Both the position numbers and the translations under genes were made by a program. DNA of 64,000 nucleotides from Vandiemenella viatica (taxonomy: Eukaryota; Arthropoda; Insecta; Orthoptera; Morabidae), in NCBI GenBank assembly GCA_031002005.1, contig JARYHS010013631.1, positions 64,663,832 through 64,727,831 on the forward strand, read 5' to 3'. The notes under the pieces are model-generated. The model searched no databases and was not told the origin of the DNA. It saw nothing but the letters and a program-made list of their open reading frames with translations. This document shows positions 19,810-30,360 of this stretch, piece after piece (position 1 is the stretch's first letter; each line of letters opens with the position of its first letter).

Positions 19810-20718
19810 TTTCATATGATCTTACTAGTAAGAGAAGGAGTGATGTGCCAGCACTGTGGGCGCTGGTTTCACTGGGAGTGCAACGATGTTGCTAACAGTG
19901 ACTCTTGTGTAAGTATTGCCTGGAACTGTCACTCCTGCAGAATTAATGATCAAGAGCAACAGATTCTGAAGTTCCAGTCAGACCTGGCATCTGCAGAGGG
20001 AGATTTAAAGGCCCTGAAGGCAGAAAACTCTGTCATTAGGTTTAGGCAGAACAGTGATTGGAAAGAAGTCAGCTCTGGCAGGAAAGGTAGGAGACACTAT
20101 CTGTCTGATAGTTTCCAGCTGGAGACATCCAATGTGTTTTGTTTCAGCCATTGGAGGATCTAGATGGTGACTGAGGACCATCAGGTTGGACTGAACAATC
20201 AGGGATCTTGTAAAGTAAAAGTGAGAACTTTTCAGCGGGTATCTAAAAGTAAACACAGGAAGGTACTGTTACTTGGAAGCAGTCATGGGAGGGGAATCAG
20301 TGAGATGGTTCAGTCTGACTTGGGGCCAGATTATGAAGTCTGCAGTATTTTCAAACCAAATGCAGATTTTGGAAGTGTAGTAGCAAATGTGGAAGACCTA
20401 GGGAAAGATTTCTCAGAGGAAGAAGGAAACAGTCTTGATAAGGACCTCAATTATTCAATTGAGGAAGACATTGCTCACATTTCCAGAAACACATGTCAGA
20501 CGAATGTGGGATTTGTGGGTTTTCTTGAGCGTTATAATAAACACTGGATGTACAAATGCATCATTGGAAAGGGTTCTCTGGCAGTCAGCAAATTCACACA
20601 TTGATTTGATAGATGTGGCCTGCATTGGTAGGGACAGTTATACTCACCACGCAATCCATCTGAATTTCAAAGGTAAAAGGAAGCTTTTGCTTCTTATTGC
20701 TGATGTGATCAAAGTGTA
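19810..20718 (+). pseudogene. LINE-B ORF1: PHD finger plus SGNH esterase-like domain
   Basis: Part 1 (about 19842-19960) has CQHCGRWFHWECNDVANSDS...WNCHSC, a C-x2-C...H-x2-C...C-x2-C PHD-type zinc finger. A charged helical segment follows (QILKFQSDLASAEGDLKALK). After a stop at 20161 comes KVLLLGSSHGRGI (SGNH block I, catalytic Ser) and YEVCSIFKPNADF. After a frameshift near 20590 comes IGRDSYTHHAIHLNFKGKRK, with the Asp and His of block V. The protein would bind nucleic acid and could hydrolyse esters. The stop and frameshift make it a pseudogene. Confidence 0.82.
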
Positions 20719-21918
20719 AGCTACCTTAGAATTCTTCGAACTCCAATTAGACACTGATAGCATGAGATAAACATAATTTCTTCTGGTATAACATACTAAA
20801 ATTTTAGAATGTTTTATACACTCAGACAAGTCATAGATTGTTTTCAAATGAAATGTATTGAGGCCCATGCGTTTCAAACACAGTTTCAAAGATTACAAGC
20901 CCGCCAAGTAAAGTCAACCCCAAAAGAAAATCAGGAAATGTAATAAGAACCTCTAAATTTAATTCTAGAAGCCTTTTTGAACAATAGGCAATACCTTATT
21001 GATAATTGGGAAAATTGGTGTTTTTGACTTATGGTGGCTACAACCCAGAAATAGAATTTTTTAGAAATTAAATTATAAACTACGGCAGCTAGAGGTGAGA
21101 TTGAAGGCTCCATGGGCAGTTGAGATGCTGTAGAATTGAGTGAAATAAGTTTTAAAGCTCAAAGTATAATATTTCCACACTGGATGTAGCAGTGTGACAT
21201 AACCAAAGCATGGGTTTTAAGAGCTTTTTATTAAAATAAATAAACTAGCCATATTTGGTGTTAAATAAAAGATAATTTAAATAGAAGCTCTACAAAATTT
21301 AGTTGAATCTTCTATAACTTAAATGAACAGAGTTTTTAACTTCCACATCATAATTGGGATGAGTTCACCCAAAGTTACTTTTTACGGCGATTCGGTTAAC
21401 TGTACAGAAAATTTCATAAGGACTTAAATTGCTAGTTGCTCCGTATTCTGCCTGATAACAGACTTTCAGAACTCAAAAGATTGTAGTTGTCAAGATCCGA
21501 GAACTATGTTGCATAGTGGAAGGTTACCCAGCTGGTGGAATGCCGAACCTATATATATATATATATATATATATGATTGGCCTAGGTTTTGTCAGTTAGT
21601 CACTGATGGTCCCTTAGAGTGTGAAGGCTGTGACATGTTGTACAGCACAAGAGACATTGAGATGGTGGGAGTGGAAGCATCGCCATGCTAGAGGACAGCC
21701 ATATTGGGTTTTTGGTGGTGTGGTTCTGTATCAGGAGTTAATATGTAATGTTGAAAATTTGATCTGTACAGTTATACTTCATAATTTGCAATCATTTTGG
21801 TAAAGTTGCCGATTGCCATCAACTGTAACAAGTGTGAAAAATTTTAAAAGAATATATTGAGTTTTGACTTTGAAACAAAAGCAGTGATTTTAATTCATGA
21901 CTTACACCTAACCTTTTC
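20719..21918 (+). other. LINE-B inter-ORF region or unassigned insert
   Basis: There is no recognisable domain between the ORF1 end and the ORF2 start. It includes an (AT)n microsatellite at about 21550-21575. The distance is longer than expected between LINE ORFs, so part may be an unidentified insertion. Confidence 0.4.
21550..21575. repeat. (AT)n microsatellite
   Basis: An uninterrupted TA dinucleotide run of about 25 bases. Confidence 0.9.
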
Positions 21919-22199
21919 TTGCTTGAGGTTATCAAGGCAATGATGGTGCATATCCTAACTCCAGTACAATGCTTGTCCCTTACAAAGGGATGCCAGATGA
22001 GTGAAAGAGGTATTCCCGTTATAAGTGGTGTTAAGTCGCAGCCGTTTTTTAGTGTAAATAAAATAGATGTATTAAGGTGCCTAAAGGAAATTAATGTCTC
22101 TGCTGATCAAAACTTATTGAAATTAGAAATTCCAACTGACATACTAGTATGTACTAATAAAGTAAACAATTCAAAGTCATTGAATCAAAGTGTTCAGAC

Positions 22200-22690
22200 C
22201 ACTAGTCTCTATCGAAATATAAGAGGAATTTTAGTAGAATTGACGACATTACGTTATGTCTAGAAGAGATTCAAAATTCCAGAAATTTTAATGTAGATGT
22301 TTTGTGCATATCTGAACATCATTAGTCTGACACAGGAATATCTCAGCTGTCCATCCCAAATTATAAACTACGAGTAAGCTCTCATTTGTGTAGATGTAAA
22401 ATGGAGAAAGGGGGAGTTGCCATTGTTGTTAAAAATAATATTCAATGCAAAAGTTTAGTTGTAGGTAAGTATTGTATAGAACAACACTTTGAATGCTGTG
22501 TTACAAAACTGGAATCTGGTAAGGAAGAGCTCAAAGTAATAGCAATTTACAGGGCTCACTCAGGAAATTTTAGACTTTTTATCTCAGAGTCATTGCTACT
22601 ACGTTTCACAAATAACAAACAAATAGTTTTATGTGGAGAGTTTAATGCTGACTTTCTCAATCACAGCAATGAGAGACTGCACAGCAAAGA
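22200..22690 (+). pseudogene. LINE-B ORF2, APE-type endonuclease
   Basis: Frames read YRNIRGI (usual HQNIRGI), then VLCISEH (the catalytic Glu block, usual CITEHWL), SIPNYKLRVS, KGGVAIVVKNNI, and KELKVIAIYRAHSGN (usual YRPP). The domain then reads IVLCGEFNADFL (GDFNxD block with the catalytic Asn and Asp) before a LINE-A tail interrupts it. It resumes at about 22780 (VNLPSRIQNNRRTAIDNYY) and, past the SINE-2, LSDHDVQIL (SDH block) at 23163-23190. The order of catalytic blocks is complete, but frameshifts abolish function. Confidence 0.8.
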
Positions 22691-22773
22691 GATTAGCTTT
22701 GGTGCTGAGCACCCTCTGCCACCCACAATTTTGTGAATTGCAGAGTATATATGTAGATGTAGATGTAGATAAA
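22690..22773 (+). mobile_element. Very short LINE-A 3' tail insertion
   Basis: TTGGTGCTGAGCACCCTCTG, CCACCCACAATTTTGTG and (GTAGAT)n match the last ~85 bp of the LINE-A copies at 32150-32225 and 62225-62293. It splits the LINE-B endonuclease between the GEFNAD and NLPSRIQN blocks, consistent with extreme 5' truncation. Confidence 0.82.
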
Positions 22774-22924
22774 GAAGCCTTGATGTTGTCTATTAACGGA
22801 AAAGCGCTTGTAAATTTACCTAGTAGAATACAAAATAATAGAAGGACTGCAATTGATAATTATTATGGACATTTCTTAGTATAGTAATTACAACATGCTT
22901 CCAGTAATAAATGGTATCTCAGAT

Positions 22925-23162
22925 AATTTTTTTTAACTGCTTAACGTCTCTTAACAGCAAGGTCTTTAGAGATGGGAAAGGATGGGGGGCAAGGAATGGG
23001 AAGGAATTTGGCCATGGCCTTTTGAAGGAAGCATCCCAGCATTTGCCTGGAGTGATTTGGGAAACCATGGAAAACCGAAATCTGTATGCCCGGACGGGGA
23101 TTCGAACCGCCGTCCTCCCGAATGTGAGGCCAGAACGCTAACCGTTACACCACCATGCTCAG
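22925..23162 (-). mobile_element. tRNA-derived SINE-2, copy 2
   Basis: It is minus-strand oriented. The tRNA-like head near 23160 reads (inverted) TGGTGGTGTAACGGTTAGCG, with the B box GGTTCGAATCC as its complement GGATTCGAACC at about 23100. The T-run at 22927-22934 is the A-tail. It is flanked by TCTCAGAT at 22917-22924 and 23163-23170, inside the LINE-B endonuclease. Confidence 0.9.
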
Positions 23163-23525
23163 TCTCAGATCATGATGTCCAGATATTATGTATATATTAA
23201 GTCCAGAAACACTGTTAAACAGATAACGAAAAGCTGGGTATATAAAAGAAATATTAATGAAAATAATATTAAAAAATTTCATAGATTCCTTAAATAATGA
23301 ACACTGGTCAGAAATGTACACTGCACAGTTTGTTAATGTAAAATTTTATTCCTTTCTTGACATATTTCTAACACTTTAAGAGGGAAGTTTCAAAAAAAAA
23401 AAAGTTGTCAATAGACTAAACAGATAACAAAGGGTATTAGGGTATCTAGTAAATCAAACAGTGACCTTTACTTAAAAGTAAGAGAATCAGCTAACTATAC
23501 ACTGAAGGCTCATTGTAAACTTTAT

Positions 23526-24400
23526 TTGAAAATACTAAGAAATGTAATAAGAAAGGCTAAGAACAGTTATATATCAGAGAAAATAGAGAATTCAGGCAAT
23601 AAAATGAAAACTATATGGAATATAATAAAAAAGGAAACAGGAAAACCTGTAAAACATTCTAAAGACACAAAAATTGAACAAAGAGTAGGGGAAATTTGTG
23701 AAATATTTAACAAACATTTTAATTCAATTGAAGAGAAATTAGGCATAGAAAAGCAAACCCCACATAGTGCAAAAGGCTTCTTCAGACTGCTTTCCCAGAG
23801 AGTTTTGTGGAGATCCACAACACCAGTATCAGTCTCAGAAATAAATAAACTCATGAAACAATTAAAACGCTAAAAATTATTCCAGCGATAACAATATTTC
23901 AAGTAAATTACTGAAAAGATGTTCAGATTGTATCAATCATGTATTTGCCCACATTGTAAAGAATCCTTAATGCAAGGTGTGTTTCCAAATAAACTAAAAT
24001 ATGCATTTGTAAAACCATTGTTTTAAAAAAGGGAAGCAACAAGTGTAGATAACTATCATCCCATTTCATTACTTTCAGGATTCTCGAAGATTTTTGAAGA
24101 AGTCACTCATGTGCTTTGTCATAGAACATTTCAACCTGTTTACATGTAATCCATACGTTCACAATTTCAATACAAGAAACAGAAGTAACTGGAACAAAAC
24201 TAAAAAATCTCTATCATTTATACAAAGAGGAGTTAATTTTTTTTTTGGGATACATCTGTTTAATAAACTTGCAAAGAGTATAAAATAGTTTGCAGAAAAT
24301 AAAGATATATTTAAAGAAAAACTGAGAGATTATCTTATTGGCAAATCCCTCAACTCCATTCAAGAATTTGAACAAAATAATTAATTGTATTCAATATAAC
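23526..24400 (+). pseudogene. LINE-B ORF2 linker and C-terminus, RT palm deleted
   Basis: 23526-23873 reads ILRNVIRKAKNSYISEKIEN then MKTIWNIIKKETGK, the helical linker before the RT. 23880-24100 gives QGVFPNKLKYAFVKPLF and VDNYHPISLLSGFSKIFE (RT fingers). The sequence then jumps to HNFNTRNRSNWNKTKKSL and GIHLFNKLAKSIK, the LINE C-terminus. The palm motifs (FLDFxKAFD, YADD) are absent, indicating an internal deletion near 24110-24130. Confidence 0.78.
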
Positions 24401-24490
24401 TTTTTGAAAAACTCAGTTGTAAAAATTAATGTTTATTTTTATTCTCTTTATTTGTCTTTGTTTTTACTATTATTATGACTGATATTGTAT

Positions 24491-24690
24491 CAGGGCCGGT
24501 TTAAAACAGTGCAGGCCCCATGGCAAATGTGAAGAAGGGGTCCCAGTTTTCACTGTCCGGGGCAGTTGCAGAGCTAAAAAAAGTCACCCCATTCTGGCCT
24601 GACAGGGAGGTTCCCAAGAATCCTAGGCATGATTGGGCCCTCTAGAAGACTTAGGGCCCCCCTACAAGGTGTAGGGCCCCCAAGAAGGTG
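24491..24690. mobile_element. One-sided hAT-like terminus
   Basis: CAGGGCCGGTTTAAAACAGT starts a GGGCCC-rich segment of the type found at hAT MITE ends (compare 13193 and 62797). No matching right terminus or 8-bp duplication was found, so it is truncated. Confidence 0.5.
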
Positions 24691-24726
24691 CAGGGTCTAT
24701 AGCATTAGCTAACTCCTGCTACGTGG

Positions 24727-24957
24727 CTAATACGGTACTGCTGTGCTGCGTGTTTGGTACTGGGCTACAGACAGACTCACACATTGCTGGCTGATGGGAT
24801 TACTGCTGAGTATTAGATCATGGTTATAGCCCCGTCTCCATCTCCCACTGTTGAAAGATGTTGGCAGTTTGGAATCATTTACAATAGTAAGTTGATTTAC
24901 ATCGGCCCATTTTGTTGCACACGTCATACGTCTTTGCAGATAAATTAATTCTGACAA
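24727..24957 (-). pseudogene. LINE endonuclease fragment
   Basis: The minus-strand frame LTIVNDSKLPTSFNSGRWRRG followed by YNHDLILSSNPISQQCVS matches the endonuclease C-terminal block of Jockey-type LINEs (GRWRRGYNPDLIFVS). It does not belong to LINE-A or LINE-B as seen here. Truncated on both sides. Confidence 0.65.
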
Positions 24958-25282
24958 CTTTCTGTATTTGCAGCTGAAAATTTGATTATTCGTTGATACA
25001 AAACTAATGTTATTGTAATGTTAATGATTGCATACCTATTTATTTAGCAGTTATCAAAAGGCAATTGTAAATCCTTTTACTTATTGTTGTCTTGACCACT
25101 GACTCAATGCATTTGAAACACATGTTCTTTGATGAAAGCCGCCTGCTTACATGTGCTACTCTGGCTTTTGATTAATCCCTCTTGCGAAGATTTGTTCAGT
25201 CGCCACAATACATTATTTTTCAATGAATAGCTTGCATTCTTTCAACTCCTTGTAATTATTTCAACTGAAGGTAACAAAAGTT

Positions 25283-25423
25283 ATAATGAAGTCTTCATAG
25301 GTGTATCGTCAAATTGTGTTCTAAAAACAACATACTGGGACAGCTGCCTCAACAGTCTTCCTCAAATGAGAAATTTTGTGTTTTTACAATGCAATCCGGC
25401 GATACACCCATGAGGACTTCATT
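25283..25423. repeat. Inverted repeat, 24-nt arms
   Basis: The left arm ATGAAGTCTTCATAGGTGTA (within 25285-25308) pairs with the right arm CGATACACCCATGAGGACTT (within 25400-25423), with two mismatches over 24 positions and a loop of about 90 bp. It could be a small MITE or a structured element. No target duplication was identified. Confidence 0.75.
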
Positions 25424-26107
25424 GCAATTATACGCCGAGAAAGTCACCTTTCTTACATAAAAAATTAATATCAACTCTAAGAAAGTCATTATGCCACTTA
25501 AAGTAAAACTGAAATACTTAATAGTTTATGTCTGGGTGAGTAGTTTCTTTTAGTAATAATGACCAACTATAAGATCTATCAAGAAATCAGGAAACATAAT
25601 AATGAATCCCACAAAAACAATTCTTGTAAAAGTAGACCAAGTCTCGTGCTTTTGCCATGACAAAAAGTTATGAGATTTTATTCTGAGCCAAGCCTACACT
25701 TTACAGAGCATATTCACTTCACTTTGTGAAGCAGAATGCTTTCTCTTGGTGTTATAAATCATTTATTTAGAATTAAAAAAACTCTGATGACTTGGCTATT
25801 ATGCATACAAACTGATACGATTTACTGTAAGGTACATAATATGACCTAAGACTGAATATTTTGCATTTTTGATTATTTACTTAAAAGTTGGTTTCGATTT
25901 TCTAAAAAATATAAAGCTCAAAATTGTCTTAAGATAGACTAAAAAATTTTAATGTCATTTTGCCAATTAAAACATTGCTAACTGTTAATTTTTATCATTT
26001 ATCATTAAAACTGATTTATTAATTTAATTAACAGATATTTATTGTTTAATTTATTAAGACTTTAAATAACTATATTTCAAAAATATGCGTTGAATAACTG
26101 TTAGTGC

Positions 26108-26163
26108 CAATCCCGCAGAACTCTGTGGGTTTGGCGTAAATCCCACAAAAATCTGCAGGATTG
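26108..26163. repeat. Short hairpin, ~22-nt arms
   Basis: CAATCCCGCAGAACTCTGTG in the left arm (26108-26129) pairs with CCCACAAAAATCTGCAGGAT in the right (26142-26163), with several mismatches and a ~12-nt loop. No function is evident. Confidence 0.6.
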
Positions 26164-28315
26164 AAAACGTTGCAGGATTGTAATCCTTAGTTTTAACACG
26201 GTATTAGAACACTGGTGTCAGCGATGTGTTAAACTGAAGATTTTGAACATTAAAAGTAGTGAATTTTGAACTTTTGTGTATTTTAGATGACATATATTCT
26301 ACCAAAACAAACTTTTATTCAAAGAACTCATTAAATTTATGGTTCTCAATTGGCAACCACATTCTTTGGGGAAGAAGACAAATTTATAAAAGGCTTGTAC
26401 GATTTGTACTTACCAACATCAAGTGATAGAATGCAGTATAAACTTTGGGGTTGGATATAAAAGTAATACAACTGAAAGGAACCCAACTAAAGGCATTACT
26501 ACACTACCACAGGAAATAAAATGTTATCATTCAAAGCCCAAAAGCTTTAAATGCACACCACAACTGTTTTTGCTTCAGAACCCATTTTACTCCACGAAAG
26601 AATTTTCTTCTTAGAATTTGGTTACTAAAGCTGACTGAGAAAGAATTATTATATGGTTGGTGTATAGAAGGGCAAGTTAACAAAGTTATTCGCATTCATT
26701 AAAATGGTGTATGACTTTTGTGTGTGTAAAAACTGTTTAAAAATGCATCAATTGAATTATATTGAAATTGCATTAATATATAGTAAATAAGATACAATGT
26801 TGTCAAACTTTATCTGCACCTGGGAGGATATGTACAGATTTCTGGAAGATCTAGCTGTTTCTGATAAAGTTCATACTACTGAAACCAGACATTGAAGATG
26901 CATGGTTTCTTAAAAATTGGTCACCAAGCTATTAGATTAACCTGTTTTATCTAACAGGTAGTAGGTTGCACGTCCAAATAAAAAAAAAGTCACTTTGGAT
27001 GAAAACAGTATACTCTGAAATGTTTCTTTTAGATGAACTGGCATCAGTAGTAAACCTAAGGAAAGGCATCAGACAAACACATCCGTTGAGGAAGATAGCA
27101 GGTAGCTCTGACTAACTCACTTGAAATCACATTTCTGACGAAGCTTTCACAACTTTCCCTCACGAGTTAGTGAAAATATCAGAATAGTCATTCAGCTCAT
27201 GGTTCATTCAACAAAGCTCATTACTGACTAATAAATGTTTGATGATGAAGTTGCATTTTATGAAAATTTTATAAGTCCCAAAAACATCTGCCAAATTTTA
27301 TTACCTGCATGGTGATCAGTTGCTCCCTTGAAATGATAAAGCCCAGATTTTTCTGCTTCTTGTTACCTATGACAACTTAAAACCACATAGTTTTTCTGCT
27401 ATGCTCTCAAGAAGTCCTATTTGTGTTTTCTGCTAATAACTTTTAAGATCTTTATCCCCTGCTAAAATTTTTGGATCATTTTATTTGTTGAAATTTCTCG
27501 TATCTTTGGATTTATATTGCTCTATTATGCTCGCCTTGTCCTGAGAATAATCTATGATTAATAAAAAACACTTCTCTTGCCCACGTGATGTCAGAATAAA
27601 GTTTCTAAAATTAATATCTTGCTAGTCACTTTTTACTTTAAGCTATAATTTATATATGTTACTTAGGTAAATTTGTTCTAAATTTTGATATCTCATCTAT
27701 TTGTAATCTGTCTATAAAATTTTAATTTCTACCTTTGACATCAGCATCTAAGTGAGGGAAATAGAAAAACAAACAATTAAAATACAAAAATCCTACTTTT
27801 CTCCACTACATTTTAAACTTTTGACAAAACTGTTATCATATTCTTAATACTTGAAATTGTTTTCAATTTTCTTTACCTATTTCTATTCTTTTACCTATTT
27901 GATTAGACATTTTGATTTTTTTATATTACTAAAAAACCCTACTTGGAATTTACTTTAATCCTCAAATTTATTCAGAATGCTTAAACCTATGCTGACAACA
28001 AATTGTGAGATCAAAATCTGGAATAACTCTTCCTCTTCATTAAAAACTTTAGATTTTGTACTCTGTTCTATCCAAGCACATGGTGAAATACCACTTGAAA
28101 TTGAAATATCTCTTTAAATAAAATTTTTAGCCTATGCATCTCATATTTCAAACTGATCATAATATTAAGCTTTATTCATGGAAATGAATGTAGCAAAACC
28201 CCTTCACATTAGAATTTAAATTTTCCAATACTTATGTTTACTTACGAAAATGATTATATTCTTAGTGGAAAAGTGCTTTACTATTTTAATTTTTTTTATA
28301 AAAGTCCTTTACTAC

Positions 28316-28460
28316 AAGAGGGGGTACCAAAAAATAACCGGAATAGCATTACCATGGGCGGAGCTTGTGTAGTACGCGTTTCTGCTGTTAGGCATTTATA
28401 ATGCAACTCATGGCTAGTACAGTGCCACATGTGTTGTTGACCTGGCTTGTTCTGTTAATC
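28316..28460. mobile_element. Isolated mariner-like terminus
   Basis: GGGGGTACCAAAAAATAACC is the kind of terminus found on mariner-family elements. The following ~100 bp lack transposase coding, and no inverted partner was found nearby. Assignment is by pattern memory only. Confidence 0.35.
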
Positions 28461-29157
28461 TGAAATGATACTTTTGCTAGAACTGTTTTGTTATTGTTTT
28501 CTTTTGAAATAATATTGGTTTATTAACAATTATATGTACTACTCCACATCTCCAAGACTATCCTAACATGATATCAAAGCCAAAATCTAATTATTCATCA
28601 ACTTACTGGTCTCCACTGCACAACTACTCATCACAAACTAATTATCCATGAGGATAAATGGCAAAAGACAAATAATTCATACTGACAATCTACACCATCC
28701 AATGGCAGCCCATGCTATTCTCCACAATCTCAATGCCTATTTTACAGTGAGAGCTGTCAGGTTTCTAGCTGACAATAAAACCTCTTAAAGCTCAATAAAT
28801 GGAACTATGGGAACTATCTGACCAACATATTCTGAACACAAAGCATACCCTTGGCTTCAACCTTTGTTAAGACCCTACCAATAAACTTATCACAGCTGCA
28901 CAGAAAACCGTTAATCTGGTTTTTCTTTTTTATAACTGCTACGTTTTTTAAACTGTACACTACAATCAAAATTTGGCTCCCCTGTTTTATTTGAAAGTGC
29001 AGGCAGTCTTCTCTTATCTTGAGGTGTAATAAAAGATAGCACATATCCTCCAGCTCCAGCATGTGCCGCTGGTGGTATCCATTTTACTTCTTTTGCTCCT
29101 TTTTTTTTTTATCCAATCTCCACTGATATCTAGTTCTCCAGAAAGTAATGCTAATAC
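28461..29157. other. Unassigned intronic sequence
   Basis: Open frames on both strands occur around 28814-29100, but none shows a recognisable domain. A T-rich run lies at 29097-29110. No terminal repeats seen. Confidence 0.4.
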
Positions 29158-29366
29158 TAGCTTAACGTCTCTTAACAGCGAGGTCTTTAGAGATGGGAAA
29201 GGATGGGGGGGCAATGAGTGGGAAGGAATTCGGCCATGGCCTTTTGAAGGAAGCATCCTGGCAGTTGCCTGGAGTGATTTGGGAAACCATGGAAAACCCG
29301 AATCTGGATGCCTGGACAGGGATTCGAACTGCCAGAACGCTAACCATTACACCAGCATGCTCGGTA
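29158..29366 (-). mobile_element. tRNA-derived SINE-2, copy 3
   Basis: It is nearly collinear with 22925-23162: TTAACGTCTCTTAACAGC, GCCATGGCCTTTTGAAGGAA, GGGATTCGAAC. It has a deletion within the tRNA head between the B box and AGAACGCTAACC. Target duplications were not resolved. It sits at the left end of hAT-3. Confidence 0.85.
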
Positions 29367-30179
29367 TTAATCTGTTAAACGTTAATTAACAAAGTACACA
29401 AAATTGCAAAAATTAACTTTTAAGTTAACATAAAAGGCCATTAACAGTCTACTTAACTTCCGTTAAATTGAACTCCTGTTAACTTTAGTCCGTTACATTG
29501 GTAGTTGACGTATTTGGTTTGTTTGAATTGTGCGCCACACCACCCTCGACCGTTTAGCGAGTCGGATGGTGAACGAATTAAGTAATATGAACTGTGAGTG
29601 TGATGCATATACAACTGTTATGCTAGGCGTGGTGTGGGTGTGAGGAAGAAAGCTAGAGTTTTGGAGCGTTCTTATTTCACGTTCGCAAATCGGTGCACAC
29701 TACTCGTTTAAAATTCGATCGGTGATTGATTTTGATATTTTTGTAATCTAACTGTTTTTACTGCCAGCGAAATTTCACTTTTTAGTTGGTATTGGTTTGG
29801 TATTCATCAGTGAAGTAAATTAAACTGACATTCGTTACATGATTACATCATCAAGGTTCATGTGTCTAGCCTTAATAATCTTAAATAACATATGAAGAGG
29901 ATGCATATATTCAAATATGAACAGTCTGAAGAAAATATAAAAGCCTGTCTCTAGTATGTGTGTGTGATCTTGAAGCCTATCCGTTACTGCAATAGTTAAA
30001 CCATAGTCACTTCTGCCGTTTCCGACTGGTGGGAAAAAAGAAAAATAATTCAAAGTCTTCTTGAAGTGCCATGGCTTCTTCTGATGTAGATAGCAGCAGA
30101 ATTGATTGTTTTCATCTCCATCTGCTAATAAAACATTTGGAATCTTAGCTATAGGCACCATTTTATTCCGAGCTGGTGT

Positions 30180-30333
30180 GGACTGATGTATTGTAAACCT
30201 TTTTGTTGCCAACATGATTCCACTACACGTTGAAGAATCCAATACTTTTGAGAAGCTGGTTAAAACATTGAACCCCAGTAAAAACTCAATTTACAGAAGG
30301 ACATTGGGTAGACGTATTATTGATTTCACATCA
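30180..30333 (+). pseudogene. hAT-3 transposase N-terminal fragment
   Basis: VANMIPLHVEESNTFEKLVK then TLNPSKNSIYRRTLGRRIID corresponds to the block after the BED finger in ZBED-type hAT transposases (usual ...PFxxVExxxFxxLVxxLNPxYxxPSRxTL). It is cut off by the LINE-A insertion. Upstream frames to about 29830 are too decayed to align. Confidence 0.7.
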
Positions 30334-30360
30334 CAGTACAGCAATTAAAACTCCTGAAGT

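Larger units (their letters stand above)
19810..24400 (+). mobile_element. LINE-B: CR1-like non-LTR retrotransposon (~4.6 kb)
   Basis: The order is ORF1 (PHD finger, coiled coil, SGNH-esterase-like domain), a spacer, ORF2 endonuclease, linker, then the C-terminal end of the reverse transcriptase region. ORF1 with PHD and esterase domains is a known arrangement in CR1-like LINEs. The RT palm is missing by internal deletion near 24110. A LINE-A tail (22690-22773) and a SINE-2 (22925-23162) are inserted. Borders are approximate. Confidence 0.75.
24960..28310. other. AT-rich intronic block with two inverted repeats
   Basis: About 3.3 kb with no recognisable coding domain, RNA gene or classified transposon. 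Only the two hairpins listed separately (25283-25423 and 26108-26163) stand out. Confidence 0.5.

Noticed and set aside
20719..21900. Possible host gene between LINE-B ORF1 and ORF2
   Set aside because: Only short frames without domains or splice signals. More likely LINE spacer or an old insertion.
29835..30242. 135-codon minus-strand open frame left of LINE-A
   Set aside because: It lies antisense within hAT-3, whose plus-strand transposase frame overlaps its end. No domain recognised.
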